Below, piece after piece: positions 12,536 through 23,313 of a DNA stretch of 64,000 nucleotides. The stretch spans positions 60,270,288 through 60,334,287 of the forward strand of contig OZ023270.1 in assembly GCA_964006375.1 (NCBI GenBank), read 5' to 3'. A program made the translations under genes and the position numbers. The stretch comes from Tillus elongatus. Taxonomy: Eukaryota; Arthropoda; Insecta; Coleoptera; Cleridae. The notes under the pieces are model-generated. The model was not told the origin of the DNA, ran no database searches, and worked only from the letters and a program-made list of their open reading frames with translations. Within the stretch, counting starts at the first letter, position 1; each line of letters begins with the position of its first letter.

Positions 12536-13585
12536 TTAACAAAAGTACATAGCGAACCTCACGAACCAAATTTCACATTCTTTGTAATCAAACCTGCGAA
12601 TAATAGTGGAAGTTGTTTCTCCCTTTTGTAAGTTTTCATCCTCTAATCGACCTGGCTTCCAACAAATAATGCAATTTTCACATGACCATCTCACACAATC
12701 AACATAGTTTCTGTGAATATCTCTTGTAGAAAAATCAGGAAAATGTTCTTTCAATGAATCAAATGGCCTTGAACACCTATTTGCATTCCAGTAATATGAC
12801 TGTTTAATAGCTTCCCTGATGCATTCTTCATCGAAACGCCACAATTTTAGAGAATGGTCCATTCCACAAGACGTTATTCTGTTCCCCTCTAAATAAAAAT
12901 CTGCACTAAGCACTTCATTTCTATGCCCTTCGACACCACCAAAGATAGCAATGCATACATCAGTCTTAATGTTCCATAATCTCAATGCATTATCTTTTGA
13001 AACAGTTAAAAGTAGATTTGGATCCTTAGGATGGAATTTTAATTCATTTATAGCATGACCATGTCCTATGTAGTGTCTTATACAGCTCATGGTAGTTATG
13101 TTAAAAATTCTAACACTACCTCGGGCACCAGCTATAACCAAAAGTGGTTTGCCAGTTTATTCTTCATAGGATCAAGCACAGGTATAATAATTCTCATCTA
13201 AATCAGGGTCAGCATATCACTGCAATAACTTCAGTCCATTTCCCTCTGGACATTCATAAATAGTTATTCGATTACTACCAACTGCAAGCACTAACGGCTC
13301 TCCTTCTTTTAAATGATGATTAAACTGGGCACCAAACAATGGAAGAGCGTGATCCTCTTTAATATTACATGTGTATTTATAAATAGGTTACATTGGTTTC
13401 GCAGGACTAATTTTTCTTTTGCCTCGTTTTCTTCGATGTATTCTATTTGTTGGAGTAGTATTTCGCGAAGTGTTGTCTGTGGTGGAAATGCTTCCCACAC
13501 TTGAAGTTTCATCACCCTCATCGTTACTTTATTCAGTTAGATTCGAAGTCGATAATTCAGTATTTGGTTTTGATCTCTCCTTCAT
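12536..13585 (-). pseudogene. EED: EED (extra sex combs) retrocopy 1, broken
   Basis: Intronless copy of the PRC2 subunit EED, a WD40-repeat protein that binds H3K27me3. It starts at 13583-13585 and reads the basic N-terminus, then the WD40 repeats ([73 protein letters not shown]). It has a TAA in the N-terminal Glu-rich part and a TGA in place of Cys in 'LLQ-C-YADPD'. About eight residues are missing between DCVRW and SCENC. It stops after EIWFVRF, so the last WD40 blades are absent. There it is joined to a 177-bp unit. Confidence 0.9.
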
Positions 13586-13839
13586 AATATAAAATTTGTC
13601 TTATAAACCAAACAGCTAAAGCGACACTTAAAATCCAGTTGCCAGTAGGGTGGTTTGAAAAATATTTGGTGATGGGCAAGAGGATATGCCTTAAGCAGTA
13701 TTCTACCTATAATAATAAGTACATTATTAGTCATTCCAATTTAATTAGAAACAGAACACAAGACAACCAAAAAATAAAAACAAACTTAAATACACAACTT
13801 AAACTTATTCCCAATTCCAATTCCCACAAAACTAAAATT
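13586..13839. repeat. Spacer block between EED copy 1 and the 177-bp array
   Basis: About 250 bp upstream of the EED start (minus strand), repeated at 18037-18290 with few changes. It may be EED 5' UTR or the sequence into which the retrocopy inserted before duplication. Confidence 0.7.
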
Positions 13840-15794
13840 GTCGTTAAACAAATCATCAAACTGTTGTTTTAAGGCTTTAGTATGTAAAGCCGACTAACCA
13901 CACCTGTCTCTAAAACTACGAAACAATAATAATACTTTTAAAACCTTGGAGAAAAATTGTGGGTTTGGATACTTACATATTTGACGAGGTTCCAAGCAAT
14001 TTCTTTCGTCCTTTTCTGTTGTAAACAAATCATCAAACTGTTGTTTTAAGGTTTTTGTATTAAACCCCGACTGACCATACCTGTCTCTAAAACTACGAAA
14101 CAATAATAATACTTTTAGAACCTTGGAGAAAAATTGTGGGTTTGGATACTTACATATTTGACGAGGTTCCAAGCAATTTCTTTCGTCCTTTTCTGTTGTA
14201 AACAAATCATCAAACTGTTGTTTTAAGGTTTTTGTATTTAACCCCGACTGACCACACCTGTCTCTAAAACTACGAAACAATAATAATACTTTTAGAACCT
14301 TGGAGAAAAATTGTGGGTTTGGATACTTACATATTTGACGAGGTTCCAAGCAATTTCTTTCGTCCTTTTCTGTTGTAAACAAATCATCAAATTGTTTTCA
14401 AGGTTTTAGTACTTAACCCCGACTGACCACACCTGTCTCTAAAACTACGAAACAATAATAATACTTTTAGAACCTTGGAGAAAAATTGTGGGTTTGGATA
14501 CTTACATATTTGACGAGGTTCCAAGCAATTTCTTTCGTCCTTTTCTGTTGTAAACAAATCATCAAACTGTTGTTTTAAGGTTTTTGTATTTAACCCCGAC
14601 TGACCACACCTGTCTCTAAAACTACGAAACAATAATAATACTTTTAAAACCTTGGAGAAAAATTGTGGGTTGGATACTTACATATTTTACGAGGTTCCAA
14701 GCAATTTCTTTCGTCCTTTTCTGTTGTAAACAACTCATCAAACTGTTGTTTTAAGGTTTTACTATTTAACGCTGACTGACCACACCTGTCTTTAAAATTA
14801 CTCTTAAAACCTTGGAGAAAAGTTGTGGGGTTGGATACTTACATATTTTACGAGGTTCTAGGCAATTTCTTTCGTCTTTTGTCTGTTGTTCACAAATCAT
14901 CAAACTGTTGTTTTAAGGTTTTAGTATTTAATGTCGACTGACCACACCTGTCTCTAAAACTACGAAACAATAATAATACTTTTTAAACCTTGTAGAAAAC
15001 TTGTGGGTTTGGATACTTACATATTTTACGAGGTTGCAAGCAATTTCTTTCATCCTTTGTCTGTTGTAAACAAATCATCAAACTGTTGTTTTAAGGCTGT
15101 AGTATGTAACGCTGACTGACCACACCTGTCTCTAAAACTACGAGACAATAATAATACTTTTAAAACCTTGGAGAAAAGTTGTGGATTTGCACACTTACAT
15201 ATTTTAAGAGGTTCCAAGCAATCTGTTTTGTCCTTTCATCGTTCAACAAATCATCAAACTGTTGTTTTAAGGTTTTAGTATTTAACGCCGACTGACCACA
15301 CGTGTCTCTAAAACTATGAAACAATAATAATACTTTTAAAACCTTGAAGAAAAGTTTTGGGTCTGGATACTTACATATTTTACGAGGTTCCAAACAATTT
15401 CTTTCATCCGTTTCTGTTGTAAACAAATCATCAAACTGTTGTTTTAAGGTTTTAGTATTCAACGCCGACTGATCACACCTGTCTCTAAAGCTACAAAACA
15501 ATAATAATACTTTTAAAACCTTGGAGAAAAGTTATGGTTTTGGATACTTACATATTTTACGAGGTTCCAAGCAATTTCTTTCGTCCTTTGTCTGTTGTAA
15601 ACAAATCATCAAACTGTTGTTTTAAGGTTTCAGTATTTAATGCCGACTGACCACACCTGTCTCTAAAACTAAGAAACAATAATAATAGTTTTAAAACCTT
15701 GGAGAAAAGTTATGGTTTTGGATACTTACATATTTTCCGAGGTTCCAAGCAATTTCTTTTGTCATTTCGTTGTTTCTCTGTTGTAAACAAATCA
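13840..15794 (-). repeat. 177-bp exon-like tandem repeat, block 2 (about 11 units)
   Basis: In this block three successive units keep one open frame of 59 codons per unit (13894-14382), because 177 is a multiple of three. The repeated peptide has the form FTTEKDERNCLEPRQICKYP, then NPQFFSKVLKVLLLFRSFRD, then [19 protein letters not shown]. The donor-like GTAAGTATCC is kept in nearly every unit. Confidence 0.85.
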
Positions 15795-16321
15795 TCATCC
15801 CTCTTCATTAAGAGACATTTCTACAGATACCTTCCATTTCTTCATCGCTTGATTGTTGCATGTGTTGTTCTTCTTCAGCTTCAGTTTGTTGTCTTGAGTT
15901 AAGACCAGCAGCTGATCTAATGAGCGAGAGGTCTCGCCGTACTTCTTTAATATCTCGTTCCTGCTCCAATTCTCTACCTTTATGCAACCTTTGCATTATG
16001 TAAGCATTTTGCCTCTTTTGCTTAATTTGTTCTGTTTTCTTCATTGCATCTACTGCTTTAGTCCACATTGTTCTATCATATTTGACTGGTGTATGCCTTC
16101 GTTTTTCGACCTCAAATGATGGGTCAATAGCTAATTCTTTACCTACTGTCTTCCTATATGATTTCGTCCATTTAACTTTACGCGGATTTTTCTTTTTCTT
16201 GAAAGCCGCATGGCATTTTGATCAACAAAATTTGAACATTTTACAATCATTTCTTGACAAATTGGATTCCATATCCTGGATATATTCTAGACGAGCAGAA
16301 ATAACATGTCTCTATATGCAT
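15795..16321 (-). pseudogene. RSL24D1: RSL24D1 (RLP24) retrocopy 4, broken
   Basis: Fourth copy, set inside the 177-bp array. The start (ATG at 16319-16321) has the copy-3 type of N-terminus rather than the deleted type of copies 1 and 2. The open part 15808-16068 runs [19 protein letters not shown] to [15 protein letters not shown] single-base difference near 16245 breaks the zinc-finger part. Differences from copy 3 suggest separate history after a shared origin. Confidence 0.8.
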
Positions 16322-16337
16322 CTTTAATCCCATGAAA

Positions 16338-16983
16338 TCATACATATTTTACGAGGTTCCGAGCAATCTCGTTCGTCCTTAAACTTACACATTTTACAAG
16401 GTTCCAAGCAATTTTTTTTCGTCCTTTCGTTGTTAAACAAATCATCAAGTGTTGTTTTAAGGTTTTAGTATTTAACTCCGACTGACCACACCTGTCTCTA
16501 AAACTACAAAACAACAATATTACTTTTAAAACCTTGGAGAAAAGTTGTGGGTTTGGATACTTACATATTTTACGAGGTTCCAAGCAATTTCTTCGTCCTT
16601 TTCTGCTGTAAACAAATCATCAAACTGTTGTTTTAAGGTTTTAGTATTTAACGCCTACTGACCACACCTGTCCCTAAAACTACAAAACAATAATAATACT
16701 TTTAAAACCTCGAAGAATAGTTGTGGGTTTGGATACTTACATATTTTACGAGGTTCCAAACAATTTCTTTCGTCGTTTGTCTGTTGTAAACAAATCATCA
16801 AACTGTTGCTTTAGTATTTAACGCCGACTGACCACACCTGTCAGTAGAACTACAAAACAATAATAGAACCTTGGATGAAAATTGTGGGTTTGGATACTTA
16901 CATATTTTAGGGGGTTCCAAGCAATTTATTTCCTCCTTTTCTGTTGTAAACATCATAAAACTGTTGTTTTAAGGTTTTAGTAT
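16338..16983 (-). repeat. 177-bp exon-like tandem repeat, block 3 (about 5 units)
   Basis: Shorter and more varied block. The first unit is only about 40 bp and one unit near 16800-16900 lacks internal pieces. It ends at the EED copy 2 junction in the same way as block 1. Confidence 0.8.
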
Positions 16984-18036
16984 TTAACAAAAGTACACAA
17001 CGAACCTCACGAACCAAATTTCACATTCTTTGTAATCAAACCTGTGAATAATAGTGAAAGTTGTTTCTCCCTTTCGTAAGTTTTCATCCTCTAATCGACC
17101 TGGCTTCCAACAAATAATGCAATTTTCACATGACCATCTCACACAATCAACATAGTTTCTGTGAATATCTCTTGTAGAAAAATCAGGAAAATGTTCTTTC
17201 AATGAATCAAATGGCCTTGAACACCTAATTGCATTTCAGTAATATGACTGTTTAATAGCTTCCCTCATGCATTCTTCATCGAAACGCCACAATTTTAGAG
17301 AATGGTCCATTCCACAAGACGTTATTCTGTTCCCCTCTAAATAAAAATCTGCACTAAGCACTTCATTTCTATGCCCTTCGACACCACCAAAGATAGCAAT
17401 GCATACATCAGTCTTAATGTTCCATAATCTCAATGCATTATCTTTTGAAACAGTTAAAAGTAGATTTGGATCCTTAGGATGGAATTTTAATTCATTTATA
17501 GCATGACCATGTCCTATGTAGTGTCTTATACAGCTCATGGTAGTTATGTTCCAAATTCTAACAATACCTCGGGCACCAGCTATAGCCAAAAGTGGTTTGC
17601 CAGTTTCTTCTTCATAGGATTAAGCACAGGTATAATAATTCTCATCTAAATCAGGGTCAGCATATCAGTGCAATAACTTCAGTCCATTTCCCTCTGGACA
17701 TTCATAAATAGTTATTCGAGTACTACCAACTGCAGCAAACACTAACGGCTCTCCTTCTTTTAAATGATGATTAAACTGGGCACCAAACAATGGAAGAGTG
17801 TGATCCTCTTTAATATTACATGTGTATTTATAAATAGGTCTCATTGGTTTCGCAGGACTAATTTTTCTCTTGCCTCGTTTTCTTCGATGTATTCTATTTA
17901 TTGGAGTAGCATTTCGCGAAGTGTTGTCTGTGGTGGAAATGCTTCCCACACTTGAAGTTACATCACCCTCATCGTTACTTTCTTCAGTTAGATTCGAAGT
18001 CGATAATTCAGTATTTGGTTTTGATCTCTCCTTCAT
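16984..18036 (-). pseudogene. EED: EED (extra sex combs) retrocopy 2, broken
   Basis: Second EED copy. It begins [20 protein letters not shown], with the N-terminal part 17665-18036 open, then runs [38 protein letters not shown] and [19 protein letters not shown]. It shares with copy 1 the TGA at the Cys of 'LL-x-C-YADPD', the gap between DCVRW and SCENC, and the 3' truncation after EIWFVRF. The copies therefore arose by duplication of one already broken retrocopy. It has its own stop at the 'SYY-x-NA' position, where copy 1 has Trp. Confidence 0.9.
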
Positions 18037-18289
18037 AATATAAAATTTGTCTTATAAACCAAACAGCTAAAGCGACACTTAAAATCCAGTTGCTAGTAGG
18101 GTGGTTTAAAAAATATTTGGTGATGGGCCTTGAGGACATGCCTTAAGCAGTATTCTACCTATAATAATAAGTACATTATTAGTCATCCCAATTTAATTAG
18201 AAACGGAACACAAGACAACCAAAAAATAAAAACAAACTTAAATACACAACTCAAACTTATTCCCAATTCCAATTCCCACAAAACTAAAA
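18037..18289. repeat. Spacer block upstream of EED copy 2
   Basis: Near-copy of 13586-13839, including the poly-purine stretch 'caaccaaaaaataaaaac'. It ends in a partial 177-bp unit, as copy 1 does. Confidence 0.7.
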
Positions 18290-19552
18290 TTGTCGTTAAA
18301 CAAATCATCAAACTGTTGTTTTAAGGTTTTAGCAGTTAATGCCAACTGATCACACGTGTCTCTAAAACTACAAAACAATAATAATACTTTCAAAACCTTG
18401 TAGAAAAGTTGTGGGTTTGGATACTTACATATTTTACGAGGTTCCAAGCAATTTCTTTCGTCCTTAAACAAATCATCAAACTGTTGTTTTAAGGTTTTAG
18501 CAGTTAACGCCGACTGACCACACCTGTCTCTAAAACTACGAAACAATAATAATACTTTCAAAACCTTGTAAAAAAGTTGTGGATTTGCACACTTACATAT
18601 TTTAAGAGGTTCCAAGCAATCTGTTTTGTCCTTTCATCGTTCAACAAATCATCAAACTGTTGTTTTAAGGTTTTAGTATTTAATGCCGACTGTCCACACC
18701 TGTCTCTAAAATTACGAAACAATAATAATACTTTTAAAACCTTGTAGAAAAGTTGTGGGTTTGGATACTTACATATTTTACGAGGTTACAAGCAATTTCT
18801 TTCGTCCTTTTCTGTTGTAAACAAATCATCAAACTGTTGTTTTAAGGTTTTAGTATTCAACGCCGACTAACCACACCTGTCTCTAAAGCTACAAAACAAT
18901 AATAATACTTTTAAAACCTTGTAGAAAAGTTGTGGGTTTGGATACCTACATATTTTACGAGTTTCCAAGCAATTTATTTCGTCCTTTCGTCGTTTGTCAG
19001 TTGTAAACAAATCATGAAACTGGTGTTTTAAGGTGTTAGTATTTAACACCGACTGACCACACCTGTCTCTAAAACTACAAAACAATAATAACACTTTTAA
19101 AACCTGGGAGAAAAGTTGTGGGTTTGGATACTTACACATTTTACAAGGTTCCAAGCAATTTCTTTCGTCCTTTTCTGTTGTAAACAAATCATCAAATGTT
19201 GTTTTAAGGTTTTAGTATTTAACGCCGACTGACCACACCTGTCTCTAAAACTACAAAACAATAATAATACTTTTAAAACCTTGGAGAAAAGTTGTGGGTT
19301 TGGACACTTACATATTTTACAAGGTTCCAAGCAATTTCTTTCGTCCTTTTCTGTTGTAAACAAATCATCAAATTGTTTTCAAGGTTTTAGTATTTAACCC
19401 CGACTGACCACACCTGTCTCTAAAACTACGAAACAATAATAATACTTTTTAAAACCTTGGAGAAAAGTTGTTGGTTTGGATACTTACATATTTTATGAGG
19501 TTCCAAGCAATTTGTTTCGTCCTTTGTCTGTTGTAAACAAATCATCAAACAC
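18290..19552 (-). repeat. 177-bp exon-like tandem repeat, block 4 (about 7 units)
   Basis: Same unit as the other blocks. It contains 'gcagttaa' variants near 18330 and 18500 that are not seen elsewhere. The last unit is cut at 19552 by the Gypsy sequence. Confidence 0.8.
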
Positions 19553-21790
19553 TCACAGGTAATGTGAGTGAGCTACGGTAAACCATGTCTGCAGGTGTGG
19601 CATTGCCGTCATCTCTTCTCACACAACTGAGACCCAACAGCGCTGTTGGGAGAACATCCGTCCATCTATCGGTGTTGTGACACCTAATTACATTTTTCAG
19701 TGTCTGATGCCACTGTTCGATTTTAACATTTGTTTGAGGGTGATACGGAGATGAACGAACTTTTTTGATTTTTTGATGACCATGAGAGATGCCAAGGAAT
19801 GAAATAGTGAAGATTCGAGTTGTCTGCCATGGTCCGTTATGATCTTAGAGGGATATTCAATCCTAGCTATCCAGCCAGAATAAAAAGCTTTAGCTACTGT
19901 TTCAGATGAAATGTCTGTTATAGGAATTGCTTCAGCCCAATTAGTGTAACGATTGATGCATGTATGGCAATATGTGAAGCCATTTGAAGGAGGTACAGGG
20001 CCAATGATATCTAAGTTAACTTCCCTAAATTGCTCATTGGGTGTGGGGAAAGTCTGAAGCGGACTGTGAGTGTGACGATGGATTTTAGACTTTTGGCAAC
20101 TGATGCAAGTTTTTACCCTTTGTTCATGCTTAGCCAAACAAACTTTTCGCAACTAAGTTTGGTGTTAGATCTTATACTGGGGTGAGCTAAATTGTGAAAT
20201 TAAGCTTCTGGAGGGATTGTGAAACAAATGGTCGGAGTTTGCTATTATTAATGTCACAATATATTTGGATAGATGGCTCCAGAAATGTTATTTGTTGGAG
20301 TTTCAGTGCAGATGAATTTGGGTTTTTAGAATGTTTTGGAGTTCTGAGTCTAGTGTCTGATGTTCCTGGAAAAGCTTATAATCAATGGGATTTGGACAGT
20401 CAATTTTTGAAATGCGACTTAGTGCATCGGCAAAGATGTTTGCTATGCCTTTGATATGAATGATATTTCTGGAAAACAGGCTGATAAAGTCCAGTTGACA
20501 GACTTGCCTTGGCGAAGCTTATCAGGGTTTTGTGCAAAGGCGAATGTCAGTGGTAAATCATCAGTGAAAATGGTAAAAGTCTTACCTTCTAGCAGGTGAC
20601 GAAAATACTTGATAACACTGTAAATTGAAAGAAGCTCCCAGTTGTAAGTGCTGTACTTCCTCTGTGCTGGTGATTGCTTTTTGGAGAAGAAGCTCAATGG
20701 TTTCCACTCACCGTCGTTGAATTGGTCGACTACTGCTCCAACTGCGACATCCGAAGCATCCACGATCAGAGATAATGGTACGTCTGGCATTGGATGAACC
20801 ATAATTGTTGCATTGGCCAAATCTTATTTGCATGTCTCAAAAGCCTTCTTCATCTCTTGATGTCCAGGGGATTTTAGAGTTGTTGTTCTTCTTACTGTTT
20901 TGTAGAAATGCGTTGAGGGTTGCTTGCTGGGCTGCTGCTTGTGGCATGAAGCGTCGATAATAATTGACCATGCCCAGGAATCTGCGGAGTGATTTCTTTG
21001 TCTCTGGAAGAGGGTAACTCCAAATCGACTCTACTTTTTCCGGCAATGATGTAGTGCCATGGGCTGAAACTTCATAGTCTAAGAAATTAAGTTTGTTGCG
21101 GCCAAAATCACATTTATCTAGATTAATTGCCAGCCCCTAATTTTGTAACCATTGAAACACTTCTTGCAAATGCAATTCGTGCTATTCCATATCTTCAGAA
21201 GCGATGAGGATGTCATCAAGATATGTGAAACAGTACTCTAGGTCACCCAGGAACTCATGGACGAAACACTGGAATATCTGGGCTGCGTTCCTCAGTCTGA
21301 ATGGCATTTTCAAGAATTCAAACAATCCAAATGAAGTGGTTATGGCTGTCTTCTCAACAGGAATCTGGTGGTAGGCTCGAATGAGATTAAGGGAAGAAAA
21401 TATTTTCTTACCTAGGAGCTGACATGAAAAATCTTGTGTGAGGTATTAGATACTGATCCTTCACTGTTGCTGCATTCAGCTTTCTGTAGTCACCCACAGC
21501 TCTCCACGTTCCGCCTTTCTTCAAAACCATGTGCAAAGGACTGGCCCACTGGCATTTAGATGGCCTGCAAATACCTTTAGAGATCATGTAATCGAACTCC
21601 TTCTTGGCCATTTGGAGCTTGTCAGCAGGTAATCGACTGGGTTTTGCTTGAACAATAGGTCCCTTAGTTTCGATGTAATGCTCGGTGTCATGGGACTTTC
21701 TATGTTGGTTGTTGTGCCGTTTATTGCAGGGAACTTGGAGACCAGTGAAAACAGCTCATGATTTGGGGCTACAACAACCAACAAATTTCA
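19553..21790 (-). pseudogene. Gypsy A pol: RT, RNase H and integrase, broken
   Basis: RT pieces include KKGGTWRAVGDYRKLN near 21500, a YLDD box near 21197-21208 ([11 protein letters not shown]) and SLRRFLGMVNYYRRFMPQ near 20990. RNase H has LIVDASDVAVGAVVDQ and FFSKKQSPAQRKYSTYNWEL (20443-20820), followed by a frameshift. Integrase has CISCQKSKIHRH (zinc-binding CxxC), VNLDIIGPVPPSNG (first catalytic Asp), YTNWAEAIPITDISSETVA and KIITDHGRQLES (second Asp). The end is missing. These would copy and insert the element, but this copy is dead. Confidence 0.9.
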
Positions 21791-22882
21791 GGGGTTTCGC
21801 CTCTTGGTGTTGAGCAGGAAGAACTCCTGCTTCTGCTGTAATGTCCCTGGGATTGGCGGCTCGCTGCAACTTTTAACTCAGATACTTCCTTCAATCGCGT
21901 TTTTAGCACTGATTCCAGTGGATTGGTTGGTTGTTGCACAGCAAATGATTGTGGCTGCTGTATGTCTGCCATTTGGGCTAAGCTGTCTAGAGTATCAGCT
22001 TTGGTAATAAGAATTAGTTGTATTTGTGCAGGGAGTCTTTGCAACAAGAGGGTATTCACTAGACTAGTTGGTACCTCTCTTCCGCCTAGTTGCCTCATCT
22101 CGTTCAATAGCTGAGATGGTTTTGTGTCTCCCAGCTGAATGTCTGATAGTAATCGTCGAATTTTTTTATCTTCTGATTCGGCATACAAATAAATTAGCCT
22201 ACTCTTGATTAGTGATGGGCAAAACGGTTATTTTCTATTAACAGTTGAACCTGTTAACGTTATTTAATAATAACAGTTGAAAATAACAGGTACAGTTATT
22301 TATGTTATTTTGAACTGGATAGTCGATCGATAGTATCCTACGTTGTGAGCGAGAGCGAGCACACTAGTATAAATAACGTGTTAAGTAATATGTTATGAAG
22401 TAAAGTCCGCTCTATACTGCATAGCATAACCATACATATTTAGCATTCCAGTCTCATGTCCATTCATCCCGTTAAATTTAACGGTTGCCGATGAATACCG
22501 ATGTTTATTCATCGAAGCTAGTTGCAATGGAAAAGAAACAGATATGAGTCCGAAATCTAGTTTAGTGTAAAGCGTTATTTTGTACCTGTTATTTTTATTT
22601 ATCCATAACAGGTGGTTACCGTTGCGGCTCGGCAACCTTTAAAAAATAACAGATTATTAAATAACGACCCATCACTACTCTTGATTCGTTCATACTTAGC
22701 TGTCTCTGGGGGTTTGAAGAGAAAATCTGATACCTCACTCAGTATATCTGTGTCGACGGCACTCACTACATGATTGAATTTTGTGATGTCTTGAACCACA
22801 TTTTCGGGTCTTTCCTTCAGAAGGCTGGTGATTTGATCGAAACGCGGTCGACTTCTGGTGCTCTTGTACTTTCTTGTGCCAT
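21769..22882 (-). pseudogene. Gypsy A gag, split by a MITE
   Basis: Start ATG at 22880-22882 (MAQEST...). A small deletion then leads to DITKFNHVVSAVDTDILSEV and FLFKPPETAKYERIK. The frame resumes exactly beyond the MITE with LYAESEDKKIRRLLSDIQLG and KPSQLLNEMRQLGG, the conserved capsid-like block of this Gypsy group. The 21769-22188 part then ends in an Arg/Ser-rich segment before protease. I do not see a zinc knuckle. Confidence 0.8.
22210..22677. mobile_element. Non-autonomous hAT MITE inserted in Gypsy A gag
   Basis: A 468-bp element with inverted ends TAGTGATGGG...CCCATCACTA, flanked by an exact 8-bp target duplication CTCTTGAT (22202-22209 and 22678-22685). The 8-bp duplication and the TAGTGATG-type end point to the hAT superfamily. 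It has no coding capacity. Motifs such as 'ataacagg/cctgttat' recur inside near both ends. Removing it restores the gag frame. Confidence 0.92.
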
Positions 22883-23014
22883 TATTGTCTGCTGAGTTTG
22901 TGATATCTTATTTGTAAAACAGATGATGCATTTCGCAATTAAAATTTAACTGGCCAGTGAAAAACTTATTATTACTCGCGACGTGGACACGTGTTGTAAT
23001 CGGGGGTCACCAAT

Positions 23015-23313
23015 TGTTTGGTAGAGAAGAGACAGTTGGCTGGATGTGAGATCCTTTTTGCCATCTCTATTTTGTGTATTCTATGTTGATGCGAACCCAG
23101 AATAGTGCCACTACAAATTGTTTGTATAGCAGTGAGTCACGTCAAAAACTGTCAACGACAAAAAGGAAAAGTCAAAATGACATGCATAAGGCATACATCC
23201 TTCTTCTTTAATTTTCCACTTGTCAATCGTAAAACCGTTCCATACTTAATCCATATGTAGACTTCTTCACTCGCGTAGATTTCCCGTCATAAATTAGAAT
23301 GACGGAAATAGAC
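23015..23313 (-). repeat. Probable 5' LTR of Gypsy A
   Basis: Plus-strand edge TGTTTGG at 23015, just outside a primer-binding site that reads TGGTGACCCCCGATTAC on the minus strand (about 22996-23012). The far edge is set at TAGACA (23313) only because it gives TG..CA ends and is followed by the other element's protease. That edge is uncertain. Confidence 0.5.

Larger units (their letters stand above)
9541..19552 (-). repeat. Higher-order array built of host gene fragments
   Basis: Three building blocks alternate: RSL24D1 retrocopies (about 550 bp, four copies), EED retrocopies (about 1.05 kb, two copies) and a 177-bp unit (about 31 copies). The order from left to right is RSL x3, 177-mer x8, EED, a 250-bp spacer, 177-mer x11, RSL x1, 177-mer x5, EED, the same spacer, 177-mer x7. 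The two EED blocks are 4.45 kb apart. All coding blocks face the minus strand. The array ends abruptly against a Gypsy integrase at 19552. Confidence 0.85.
19553..23313 (-). mobile_element. Gypsy-type LTR retrotransposon A, 3'-truncated
   Basis: Minus-strand order from 23313: probable 5' LTR, primer-binding site, gag, protease/RT, RNase H, integrase. The integrase is cut at 19553 where the 177-bp array begins, so the 3' end and second LTR are gone. Gag is split by a 468-bp MITE at 22210-22677. Several frame changes occur in pol. Confidence 0.85.

Noticed and set aside
13309..13872. Plus-strand proteins opposite EED
   Set aside because: These are antisense shadows of the EED copies and repeated identically at 17764-18324.
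12536..18036. Functional EED genes
   Set aside because: Both copies have in-frame stops, an internal loss and a missing C-terminus, and they lack introns.
11209..19552. A CRISPR array
   Set aside because: Units of 177 bp with no unique spacers in an insect genome. It is a tandem repeat with exon-like content.
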